Shown here piece after piece: positions 41,538 through 48,830 of a stretch of 64,000 nt of DNA. The DNA lies in NCBI RefSeq assembly GCF_000025265.1, contig NC_013739.1:620001-684000 (forward strand). The letters run 5' to 3'. The notes under the pieces are model-generated. The model was not told the DNA's origin, ran no database searches, and worked only from the letters and a program-made list of their open reading frames with translations. Positions within the stretch are counted from its first letter, which is position 1, and every line of letters starts with the position of its first letter. The stretch is from Conexibacter woesei DSM 14684 (GTDB lineage Bacteria; Actinomycetota; Thermoleophilia; Solirubrobacterales; Solirubrobacteraceae). The position numbers and the translations under genes were made by a program.

Positions 41538-42235
41538 CCGTCACGACCGCGCGCGGCGGGCTGCTGCTCGGGCTCGACGGCGTGCTCGTCGACTCACGCA
41601 AGGTGATCCTGCGCTGCGTCGAGCTGGCGCTGCGGGCCGAGGCGCCGGCGCACGCGACCGCCCTGGCCGCGCCGGCGTGGATCGGGCCGCCGATCGCCGA
41701 GGCGTTCGCGGCGCACCTCGGCGTCGGCGCCGACGCCGAGCTGGTGGCACGGTGCGTGGCGACCTACCGGCGCTTCTATCGCGTCGCCTCGCTCACCGAC
41801 ACCGTTCCCCAGCCCGGCGTGCGAGGGCTGCTCACGGGCGCCGCGCGTGACTGGCACCTGGTGGTGGTGACGAGCAAGCCGACGGAGTTCGCGATCCCGG
41901 TGCTCGAGCAGCTCGGGCTGGGGTCGGCGATCGACCTCGTGGCGGGACCCGGGCTGGAGGCGTCCCCAGAGGGGCGTTCGGCGTCGGTGGCACGAGCCCT
42001 GGACGAGCTTGGCGGCGATCCCACGTCGTGCGTGCTCGTCGGCGACCGGCACTTCGACATCGCCGCCGGCCGCGCCCACGGCATCACGACCGTCGGCGCC
42101 ACATGGGGGGTGGGAACGGCGGACGAGCTGCGGCAGGCGGGCGCCGCACACCTCGCGCGCTCGCCGGACGAGCTCACAACGCTGCTGGCCGCGCTGGGGC
42201 CGAGCCGCACCACGTCGGCAGAGAAACGACCTTGA
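41534..42235 (+). CDS. HAD-superfamily protein lacking the nucleophilic aspartate
   Basis: A 233-residue phosphoglycolate-phosphatase-like protein. Motif I reads 'LLLGLDGVLVDS', where FDLDGTLVDS is usual: the nucleophile position is Gly13, while Asp15 (general acid) remains. Motif II (VVVTSK) is present; the motif III Lys is not seen ('SPEGRSASVARAL' where GKPxP is usual); motif IV (VLVGDRHFDIAAG) is present. So a fold without the expected phosphatase chemistry is likely, perhaps a binding or regulatory protein. It overlaps the dehydrogenase fusion by four bases (ATGA), so it is made in step with it. Confidence 0.85.
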   Translation: MTVTTARGGLLLGLDGVLVDSRKVILRCVELALRAEAPAHATALAAPAWIGPPIAEAFAAHLGVGADAELVARCVATYRRFYRVASLTDTVPQPGVRGLLTGAARDWHLVVVTSKPTEFAIPVLEQLGLGSAIDLVAGPGLEASPEGRSASVARALDELGGDPTSCVLVGDRHFDIAAGRAHGITTVGATWGVGTADELRQAGAAHLARSPDELTTLLAALGPSRTTSAEKRP

Positions 42236-42252
42236 CGCGGCACAGCCACCAC

Positions 42253-42272
42253 TGGTATGACAGGTAAGGCCA
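42253..42272. promoter_or_regulatory. GntR-type operator, site B
   Basis: TGGTATGACAGGTAAGGCCA, identical to site A. It starts 18 bases after the HAD stop and ends 52 bases before the nucleoside-hydrolase start, in the only gap between those two operons. It marks the promoter of the nucleoside-hydrolase/deaminase/phosphatase/M20 operon. Confidence 0.8.
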
Positions 42273-42324
42273 CTAGTTCACGCGCCATACGCCGTCCCGT
42301 CCCCTTCCCGCTTTCGAGGCTCCC

Positions 42325-43287
42325 ATGACCGCAGCTCCACCGGTGAAGCTCCTGATCGACACCGACACCGGCGTCGATGACGCGATGGGGGTCGTGCTCG
42401 CGCTGTGCAGCCCACGCGCACAGGTGCTCGGCCTCACCAGCGTCTTCGGCAACGTGGACGTCGAGCGCACCACCGCCAACACCATCAAGATCACCGAGCT
42501 GCTCGACCGTCGTGACGTACCGGTCGCGAAGGGCGCGGCCAAGGGCCTGCTCGGCACCCCGGAGTTCGTCCCGTTCATCCACGGCGAGGACGGCGTGGGC
42601 AACGCCGGCTACGACCCGCCGGAGACAGCGGCGGTCGACGAGACCGCCGTCGACCTCATCCGCCGGTGCGCGCGCGAGCACCCCGGCGAGCTGGTCGTCG
42701 CCGCCCTCGGGCCGCTGACGAACCTCGCCCTGGCCCTGGCGGTCGACCCCGAGCTGGCGGGCTTGGTGAAGTCGGTGGTCTGGATGGGCGGGACCGCGAC
42801 GATCCGCGGCAACGTCGGCCCGTGGACGGAGGCCGACGCCGGTCACGACCCGGAGGCCGCGCAGATGGTCCTCGATTCCGGCGTCCCGTTCACGATGGTG
42901 GGCCTCGACGTGACCGATCGGTGCCTGCTGTCGGGCGACGAGCTTCAGCGGATCGCGGCCGGGACCTCGGCCGCGGCCCGGTACCTCGCGCGCATCACGC
43001 CGTTCTACCTCGAGTTCTACAGCGGGCGCCTCGGCTTCCGGGCCTGCGCGATGCACAGCGCGCTGGCGGCGGCGATCGCGCTCGATCCTGAGCTCGTCAC
43101 CAAGCAGGAGCGTCTCCCGCTCGCCATCGAGCTGACCGGCACGGCGACGCGCGGCATGACCGTCGCCGATCGCCGGCCGGGCATCGACCTGCCGGCCAAC
43201 GCCGACGTCGTGCTCGACTACGACGACGATCGCTTCAAGGCCGAGTTCATGCAGCTGGTGGGCGCCGCGGCGCCGGTGTCCGCGTGA
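42325..43287 (+). CDS. Nucleoside-hydrolase-family protein with altered active site
   Basis: A 320-residue protein of the inosine-uridine hydrolase family. The Ca2+ motif 'LIDTDTGVDDAMG' is intact. Two usual ligands differ: the AEFN motif, which binds the ribose, reads 'TEADAGHDPEAA', so Asn is Asp, and the C-terminal HD pair that completes the Ca2+ site reads 'CAMHSALAAA', so Asp is Ser. Normal members cleave the N-glycosidic bond of nucleosides. The changes suggest a modified sugar, or altered metal use. First gene of a four-gene operon with overlaps; operator site B lies upstream. Confidence 0.9.
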   Translation: MTAAPPVKLLIDTDTGVDDAMGVVLALCSPRAQVLGLTSVFGNVDVERTTANTIKITELLDRRDVPVAKGAAKGLLGTPEFVPFIHGEDGVGNAGYDPPETAAVDETAVDLIRRCAREHPGELVVAALGPLTNLALALAVDPELAGLVKSVVWMGGTATIRGNVGPWTEADAGHDPEAAQMVLDSGVPFTMVGLDVTDRCLLSGDELQRIAAGTSAAARYLARITPFYLEFYSGRLGFRACAMHSALAAAIALDPELVTKQERLPLAIELTGTATRGMTVADRRPGIDLPANADVVLDYDDDRFKAEFMQLVGAAAPVSA

Positions 43288-44270
43288 GCCGGTCCCTGCG
43301 CGCCCTGCCCAAGGCGCACCTCCACCTCCACCTGGAGGCCGGCATGCGGCCGGCGACGCTCGCCGAGCTGGCCGAGCGCCACGGGGTCGCCGTCCCGCCG
43401 CCGGGTCCCTACACCGAATTCGCGCAGTTCGAGGCGGCGTACGTGGGGGCGATCGACGCGCTGCGCACCGAAGACGACCTGCGCCGCGTCGTGCGCGAGG
43501 TCGTCGAGGACGCGGCCGCCGACGGTGCGACCTACCTGGAGCCCGCGCTCTACCCCTGCGATCATCGGCCGCGGTTCGGGGCGGACGAGCGGGTGGTCGA
43601 GCTGGTGCTCGACGAGCTCGCCCGCGCGGGCGCGGAGCATGGCGTGGCGGTCGGCCTGATGATCGCCGGCGACCGGACCCGTCCGGCGCAGGAGTGCGAG
43701 GAGCAGGCGCGGCTGGCCGTCCGCTATGCCGGCTCCGGGGTCGTGAGCTTCGGCCTGGCCGCCGAGGAGCCCGGCTACCCGGCCGGCCCGTTCGCCCGCG
43801 CCTTCGCGATCGCCCGCGAGGCCGGCCTGTTGTCGACGCCGCACGCGGGCGAGCTCGCCGGGCCCGAGGCCGTCCGCGAGGCGCTCGACACGTTGCTGCC
43901 CGATCGGATCCAGCACGGCGTGACCGCAGTGGGAGACCCGGCGTTGCTCGCGCGCCTGGCCGAAGGCGGGATCTGCCTGGACGTCTGCCCGACGTCCAAC
44001 GTCGTGATGGGCGTCGCCTCGCTGGAGGAGCATCCGCTGCCGGCGCTGCTCGCCGCGGGCGTGCCCTGCTCGATCAACGCCGACGACCCGCTGTTCTTCG
44101 GGCCCGGCCTCCTCGACGAGTACGAGGCGTGCCGTGGGGCGATGCGCTTGAGCGACGAGCAGCTCGCCGCCGTCGCGCGGGCGTCCTTCGTCGCGTCGGG
44201 CGCCGCTCGGGACGTCGTGCGCGCGAACGTCGCGGCGATCGACCGCTGGCTGGCGACGTCCGCGGCATGA
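43284..44270 (+). CDS. Adenosine-deaminase-family metal hydrolase (first copy)
   Basis: A 328-residue TIM-barrel deaminase. Zinc ligands H14 and H16 (KAHLHLHLEAG), the His and Glu of 'LSTPHAGELAG', the His of 'RIQHG' and the Asp pair of 'SINADDPLFFG' are all present, so it looks active. Length is like adenosine/adenine deaminases. It probably removes an amino group from a purine nucleoside or base. GTGA overlap with the nucleoside-hydrolase gene and ATGA overlap with the phosphatase gene place it firmly in one pathway. Confidence 0.92.
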   Translation: MSRSLRALPKAHLHLHLEAGMRPATLAELAERHGVAVPPPGPYTEFAQFEAAYVGAIDALRTEDDLRRVVREVVEDAAADGATYLEPALYPCDHRPRFGADERVVELVLDELARAGAEHGVAVGLMIAGDRTRPAQECEEQARLAVRYAGSGVVSFGLAAEEPGYPAGPFARAFAIAREAGLLSTPHAGELAGPEAVREALDTLLPDRIQHGVTAVGDPALLARLAEGGICLDVCPTSNVVMGVASLEEHPLPALLAAGVPCSINADDPLFFGPGLLDEYEACRGAMRLSDEQLAAVARASFVASGAARDVVRANVAAIDRWLATSAA

Positions 44271-45082
44271 GCGCCGCACTCGCGCTCGACGGACATGCGG
44301 ACGCGCTGGTCGCGCTCGTCCGCGAGGTCGGCGACGAGTTGCGTGCGGCCTTCGAGGCCGCGCCGGTCACCGGGACGGCCAAGGGTGGGGACGGCGACCT
44401 CGTCACGGTCCTCGACGTCGCCGCCGAGGACCGCCTCGTCGCGGGGCTGCGCGCGCGCTTCCCCGACGACGCGATCTGGTCGGAGGAGCGTGGGGCGGTG
44501 GGCCCGCCGTCCTCCCGCCGCTGGCTCGTCGATCCGCTCGACGGCACGAACAACGTGGTCCTCGGCCTGCCGCTCTATGGCGTGTGCCTGACGCTGCTGC
44601 ACGACGGCGCGCCACGCTTCGCGATCGTCCACGACGCCCACCGCCGGTCGACGGCGGTCGCGGCGCAGGGCGGCGGCGCGACGCTCGACGGCCGGACGCC
44701 GACGGCCCGCCACGACGGCCCGCTGCGCACCGCCACGGTCTCGTGGCTGCAGGGCCACGCGGTCGGCCGCGACGACGCGAGCGCTCGGCGGATCGCCGAC
44801 GCGGTCGCGCGTCGGGCCAAGCGCGTCCTGCGCACATGGGCGCCGTCGGTCGACTGGCTGCTGGCTGCGCAGGGCCGGGTCGGCGCGGTCGTGGCCTACA
44901 AGAACGAGTTGGAGGACCTCTTGGGCGGATGCCTGCTCGTCGCCGAGAGCGGCGGCGTGGTGGTCGACGGCGCCGGCCGCGCGCTGGACCTCGACGCGGT
45001 CGGGACGTCCGAGCTGACGCTCGCGGGCGCGCCCGCGGTAGTCGCCGAGCTCGCCACGGTCGTGCGGGGCGCGAGCGCGTGA
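44267..45082 (+). CDS. Inositol-monophosphatase-family phosphatase
   Basis: A 271-residue Mg-dependent phosphatase. Motifs are 'AIWSEERG' (Glu), 'WLVDPLDGTNNVVLGLPLYG' (the DPxDGTxN metal site) and 'NELEDLLGGCLLVAESGG', which replaces the usual WD-AAG but keeps the metal Asp. It removes phosphate from a small sugar- or nucleotide-like substrate. Its position between a deaminase and an M20 amidohydrolase suggests a phosphorylated nucleoside, sugar or 3'(2'),5'-nucleotide substrate. ATGA and GTGA overlaps on either side. Confidence 0.9.
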   Translation: MSAALALDGHADALVALVREVGDELRAAFEAAPVTGTAKGGDGDLVTVLDVAAEDRLVAGLRARFPDDAIWSEERGAVGPPSSRRWLVDPLDGTNNVVLGLPLYGVCLTLLHDGAPRFAIVHDAHRRSTAVAAQGGGATLDGRTPTARHDGPLRTATVSWLQGHAVGRDDASARRIADAVARRAKRVLRTWAPSVDWLLAAQGRVGAVVAYKNELEDLLGGCLLVAESGGVVVDGAGRALDLDAVGTSELTLAGAPAVVAELATVVRGASA

Positions 45083-46380
45083 GCGACTCGGCGGCGGCGC
45101 CACGCATCCGCGCGTACCTGCGCGAGCGTGCGCCGGAGCTCCGGCGCACGCTCGACGAGCTGGTCGCGATCCCGAGCTTCCCGGGCACCACGCGCCAGAA
45201 CGCCTGCCAGGACGTCGTGCGCGCGGCACTGGGCGATCGCGTCGATCGCGTCGACGACTGGCGTCCCGACTGGGGCGCGGTCCGCGCGCTGCGCGCTCCC
45301 ACCGGGCGCCGGCTCTACGTCCCGGTCGAGGACGAGCGCGGCGCCGAGCACGCCGCGGTGATGGACGATCTGCGGTGCGTGGTGGCCTCGATCGGCGACG
45401 GCGGCCCGCACCTCGTCCTCAATGGCCACGTGGACGTTGTGCCTGCCGACCCCGAGGCGTGGCGGTTCGACCCGTTCGCGCCGCGCCGCGACGGCGACCG
45501 GCTCTACGGCCGCGGCACCATGGACATGAAGGCCGGCCTCGTCGCCGCGCTCTACGCCGTGCGCGCGCTGGCCGACCTCGATCTGCTGCGCCGCGGCACC
45601 GTGTCGCTCGCGTCGGTGCCCGAGGAGGAATCGGGTGGCAACGGCACGTTGGCGGCGATCGCCCGCGGCCACGTCGGCGATGCGGTCGTGTTCGCCGAGC
45701 CGACCGACCTCCAGGTCGTTCACCGCCACGTCGGGATCCAGTCGTTCGCGATTCACGCGGAGGGCCGCGCCGGCGGCATCCTGCGCCGGTCCTGGGGCGT
45801 CAACGCGATCGATGCGATGGGCGATGCGATCGTCGCGCTGCGTGCGCTGTCCGAGGCCCGGAGGGCGCGCGCGCACGCGGCCGGGGGCTACGACGCCGAC
45901 GACGACCCCGGCTTCGTCAACGTGGGCGTCCTCGCCGGAGGCGACTGGCCGGCGACGCGTGCGGGCGCCTGTGACGCCCGCGGCCTGATGGGCGTGCTGC
46001 CGGACGAGTCCGTGGACGCGGCCGAGGCCGAGGTGCGCGCCGCGCTGGCCGCGGCGGCGCGGCCCGAAGCTGCCGCGCTGACCGTGACGTTCGGCGCGGG
46101 CGGGCACGCGGGCGGCGAGCTGCCGGCGTCGCACCCGCTCGTGACGGCGCTGCTCGCCGGGGGCCGGGACGTGGGCGTCGCGCTGGAGCCGTCGCGCGCC
46201 GGGACGATGGTCTGCGACGCGAAGATCGTGACCGGCGGTGGCTGGGCGCCGTCGGTCGCCTTCGGCCCGGTCGGCGCCGGGCTCCACGCGGCCCACGAGT
46301 GGGTCGACGTCCCGAGCGTCCTGCGGTGCGCCGAGGTGCTCGCGGCCGGCGCGCTGCGCTTCTGCGGGGCCGCCGCCTAG
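45079..46380 (+). CDS. M20-family metallo-amidohydrolase
   Basis: A 433-residue hydrolase with two metal-site motifs: 'LVLNGHVDVVPADPEAW', 'LYGRGTMDMKAGLVAALYAV', 'PEEESGGNGTLAAIARG' (catalytic Glu pair), 'VFAEPTDLQ' and a C-terminal 'GLHAAHEWVDV'. M20 enzymes of the ArgE/DapE/acetylornithine-deacetylase branch cut an amide bond, releasing an amine or carboxylate. The dimerisation insert is present at about 215-350. It suggests an acyl-amino compound in the pathway. Last gene of its operon; ends tail to tail with gntR (4-base overlap). Confidence 0.92.
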   Translation: MSDSAAAPRIRAYLRERAPELRRTLDELVAIPSFPGTTRQNACQDVVRAALGDRVDRVDDWRPDWGAVRALRAPTGRRLYVPVEDERGAEHAAVMDDLRCVVASIGDGGPHLVLNGHVDVVPADPEAWRFDPFAPRRDGDRLYGRGTMDMKAGLVAALYAVRALADLDLLRRGTVSLASVPEEESGGNGTLAAIARGHVGDAVVFAEPTDLQVVHRHVGIQSFAIHAEGRAGGILRRSWGVNAIDAMGDAIVALRALSEARRARAHAAGGYDADDDPGFVNVGVLAGGDWPATRAGACDARGLMGVLPDESVDAAEAEVRAALAAAARPEAAALTVTFGAGGHAGGELPASHPLVTALLAGGRDVGVALEPSRAGTMVCDAKIVTGGGWAPSVAFGPVGAGLHAAHEWVDVPSVLRCAEVLAAGALRFCGAAA

Positions 46381-47078
46381 TCCTGGCCGAGGACGTCGCG
46401 CAGGAAGATGCGGTTGTCGAGCGCGAGCCGCTCGGCCGCCGCGAGCGCCTCGTCGAGGCGGCCGTCGGTGATGCCCGACGCGAGCTCCTCGTGGTCGCCC
46501 AGCACCTCCGGCGACATCGAGCGCCCGGTCGGCGAGATCCGGATCGAGCTGCGGATCCGCTCCTCGAGGCTGCTCCAGATGTTGCGCAGCAGCGCCGAGC
46601 CGCTGGCCTCGATGATCGTCGCGTGCAGCCGCTGGTCGAGCGCGGTCGTCTCCGCGCCCGCTCTCACGGCTGCGCGGAGCTCGTCGAGCGCGGTCGCTAC
46701 AGCGTGGCGGCCGGCCTCGGTGGCGCGCGACTGCGCGAGCCGCAGGGCGCCGACCTCGATGACCTCTCGCACGTCGACGACGTCGAGCAGGTCGCCGCTG
46801 TCCAAGAGGCCGAGCGACGCGTCGGTCTCCGTGGTCGCCAGCACGAACGCCCCGCGTCCGACCTGGACGTCTATGACCTGGAGCATGGTCAACGTCCGCA
46901 GTGCTTCGCGGACCACGGGGCGGCTGACGCCGAACTCGGTGGCCAGCTGACGCTCGGACGGCAGCTTGGTGCCGACGGGATAGTCCCCCGCGCGCAGGCG
47001 CCGCAGCAGCTCGTCGGCGACCCGCGAGGTCTGCGTGGCGCCGTTCGAGCGTTGGACGACGTTTTCAGCGAACACCAT
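46377..47078 (-). CDS. GntR/FadR-family regulator of the nucleoside cluster
   Basis: A 233-residue repressor. The N-terminal winged helix holds 'GTKLPSERQLATEFGVSRP' and 'VREALRTLTMLQVIDVQVG', the classic GntR signature. Residues about 90-225 are an FCD effector domain with the metal-site Asp/His in 'ALDQRLHATIIEASG' and a further His in 'LGDHEELASG'. FCD regulators bind small carboxylates or sugar acids. An operator (site C1) ends seven bases upstream of its ATG, so it represses itself. Five further copies lie at the cluster's other promoters, so it is the likely master regulator. Confidence 0.93.
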   Translation of the reverse strand: MVFAENVVQRSNGATQTSRVADELLRRLRAGDYPVGTKLPSERQLATEFGVSRPVVREALRTLTMLQVIDVQVGRGAFVLATTETDASLGLLDSGDLLDVVDVREVIEVGALRLAQSRATEAGRHAVATALDELRAAVRAGAETTALDQRLHATIIEASGSALLRNIWSSLEERIRSSIRISPTGRSMSPEVLGDHEELASGITDGRLDEALAAAERLALDNRIFLRDVLGQD

Positions 47079-47084
47079 GCACCT

Positions 47085-47104
47085 CGGTCTGACCCGTCAT
47101 ACCA
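47085..47104. promoter_or_regulatory. GntR-type operator, site C1 (gntR promoter)
   Basis: On the minus strand it reads TGGTATGACGGGTCAGACCG, one base off the consensus end. It lies seven bases upstream of the gntR start codon, where bound protein would block its own transcription. Confidence 0.78.
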
Positions 47105-47134
47105 CCAGCATGCCAGAAACCGCCGGGGATCAAG

Positions 47135-47154
47135 TGGTCTTACTGGTATTGCCA
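47135..47154. promoter_or_regulatory. GntR-type operator, site C2 (deaminase promoter)
   Basis: TGGTCTTACTGGTATTGCCA. It lies 30 bases upstream of the second deaminase gene, the most divergent of the six sites (TTAC for TGAC and TATTG in the right half). Its centre is 50 bp from site C1, about five helical turns, so both sites face the same side of the helix. Confidence 0.75.
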
Positions 47155-47183
47155 ATTTGATCTGGGCGTGGTAGGAAAGCGAC

Positions 47184-48215
47184 ATGACATTCGAGGAGTA
47201 CCTGCGGCGGATCCCGAAGGTCGAGCTGCACTGCCACATGATGGGGTCGATCCGGCCCGAGACGGTGGCGGAGCTCGCGCGCAAGAACGGGGTCGCGCTG
47301 CCGAGCGCCGACGTCGCGTCGCTGTACCGCTACAACTCGATCGACGGATTCCTCGCCGCCGCGATCCTGACGGCCTCCACGGTCCGCGACCCGGCGGACC
47401 TCTCCCGGATCGCGTACGAGTCGCTCGCCGACGGCGCGCGGCTCGGCAACCTCCGCCATCGCGAGATGTCGTTCAATCCGACACTGCCGCCGTTCGCCGG
47501 GATGTCCTACGCCGCCGCCGTGGACGGCATCGTCGACGGGCTGCGCGCCGCGGAGGTCGACTTCGGCGTCTCCTGCCGGTTGATCGCCGCGATCCACCGC
47601 GGCGACACGCCCGCGGTCGCGTGCGCGATGGTCGAGCAGGTGCTCGCGCACCCGCGCGACGAGGTGATCGGCATCGGGCTCGACGGCGCCGAGGCGCCCG
47701 ACCCGCCGGAGAAGTTCGCCGACGCCTACCGGCTGGCCGCGCGGGGCGGCCTGCGCCGCACGGCGCACGCGTGCGAGGACGCGCCGGCGCGCAACGTCGC
47801 GACCTGCCTCGACCTGCTCGGGTGCGAGCGGATCGACCACGGCTACCTCGTGCTCGGCGACGAGGCGCTCGTGGAGCGCTGCCGCGAGCAGGGCGTCTGC
47901 TTCACGGTGTGCCCGACGGCGAGCGCCGTCTGCTACTTCGACGCCGACGACTTCACCGCTCACCCGATCCGCGCGATGGTGGACCGCGGCCTCACCGTGA
48001 CGCTCAATTCGGACGACCCGCCGATGTTCCACACGGACATCGGCGAGGAGTACGTGCGGATGGCCCAGGCGGCCGGATGGGGCCTGGAGACCGTCCGCGA
48101 GCTGAGCCTCAACGGGGTCGAGGCGGCTTGGCTGCCCGCGGACGAGCGGCGACGCATGCGCGAGCAGTTCGAGCTGGAGCTGGAACGGCTGGAGGGAGCG
48201 CTCGTCCCGTCCTAG
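47184..48215 (+). CDS. Adenosine/adenine-deaminase-family hydrolase (second copy)
   Basis: A 343-residue TIM-barrel deaminase. Metal and catalytic residues are in 'KVELHCHMMGSIRPET' (HxH), 'RTAHACEDAPARN' (His and Glu; the usual Gly is Cys), 'CERIDHGYLVLG' and 'LNSDDPPMFHTDIGEEY'. The last phrase, with SDDPxMF, recalls bacterial and fungal adenine deaminases. It is only distantly similar to the first deaminase in this cluster, so the two probably act on different purines. AGGAAAG lies before the ATG; operator C2 is upstream. Confidence 0.92.
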   Translation: MTFEEYLRRIPKVELHCHMMGSIRPETVAELARKNGVALPSADVASLYRYNSIDGFLAAAILTASTVRDPADLSRIAYESLADGARLGNLRHREMSFNPTLPPFAGMSYAAAVDGIVDGLRAAEVDFGVSCRLIAAIHRGDTPAVACAMVEQVLAHPRDEVIGIGLDGAEAPDPPEKFADAYRLAARGGLRRTAHACEDAPARNVATCLDLLGCERIDHGYLVLGDEALVERCREQGVCFTVCPTASAVCYFDADDFTAHPIRAMVDRGLTVTLNSDDPPMFHTDIGEEYVRMAQAAGWGLETVRELSLNGVEAAWLPADERRRMREQFELELERLEGALVPS

Positions 48216-48231
48216 CGGCGCGCGGGCGGCG

Positions 48232-48618
48232 TCAGCCTCCGGCGAGCAGCCGGCCGTTCGGGTCGTGGTTGTGGAAGGCCTTGCGGACGGTCTCGTGCAC
48301 CTCCCAGAGCACGCGCGTGCCGTTGGGGAAGAACCCGGCGTCGCCGGCGGTCAGCTCGACCGGCTCGCCGCCCTCGGGCGTGACGGTCGCGCGCCCCTCG
48401 ATGAACGCCACGGTCTCGTCCGGATGGTCGAGGTAGAAGGTCCCGGGCGTGCAGTGCCACACGCCGTTGAACAGCGTGCCCTCCTCGTTGCGCCACAGCA
48501 GCGTCACGAACGCCTCCGGCGCGCCGGAGACGATGTCCTGCGCCGGGATCGGAGCGGGCTCCAGTGGTGCGTCGACGACCGAGACGTGCAGGACCCGGGC
48601 GGCGTTGTCGTTGGGCAT
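48232..48618 (-). CDS. Single-domain cupin protein (DUF861/EutQ-like)
   Basis: A 128-residue beta-barrel protein with the cupin strand motifs 'GVWHCTPGTFYLDHPDETVA', 'FIEGRATVTPEGGEPVEL' and 'AGDAGFFPNGTRVLWEVHE', the latter two with the Gly-rich loops of the fold. DUF861 members include ureidoglycine aminohydrolase-like and EutQ-like proteins that bind metal and small acids. Here the substrate is unknown. GGAGC lies nine bases before the ATG at 48618. It is monocistronic on the minus strand, controlled from operator D1. Confidence 0.85.
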   Translation of the reverse strand: MPNDNAARVLHVSVVDAPLEPAPIPAQDIVSGAPEAFVTLLWRNEEGTLFNGVWHCTPGTFYLDHPDETVAFIEGRATVTPEGGEPVELTAGDAGFFPNGTRVLWEVHETVRKAFHNHDPNGRLLAGG

Positions 48619-48650
48619 CGCGTGAGCTCCTTCGGCTGGTTGCGGACCTA

Positions 48651-48670
48651 TGGTCTGACAGGTAATACCA
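48651..48670. promoter_or_regulatory. GntR-type operator, site D1 (cupin promoter)
   Basis: TGGTCTGACAGGTAATACCA, the most symmetric copy (seven of ten half-site positions pair). It lies 32 bases upstream of the cupin start codon, within the divergent space shared with the importer operon. Confidence 0.8.
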
Positions 48671-48730
48671 GCTTGTCCGACCCGGGCGCAACGGGCATCC
48701 CCCAAACGGGCCCGAGAGGCTTGACCCCGA

Positions 48731-48750
48731 TGGTCAGACCTGTCATACCA
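48731..48750. promoter_or_regulatory. GntR-type operator, site D2 (importer promoter)
   Basis: TGGTCAGACCTGTCATACCA; on the minus strand TGGTATGACAGGTCTGACCA. It lies 80 bases upstream of the lipoprotein start codon and 80 bp from site D1 (start to start). This should place the nucleoside importer and the enzymes under one control. Confidence 0.8.
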
Positions 48751-48830
48751 CTGCTCTGCAACGGTCTGGAGCCTGGGTCACGCGACACCGGCGCCGTCCT
48801 CAGCAGCAGCAGATCTCGAGGAGAGGAGCG

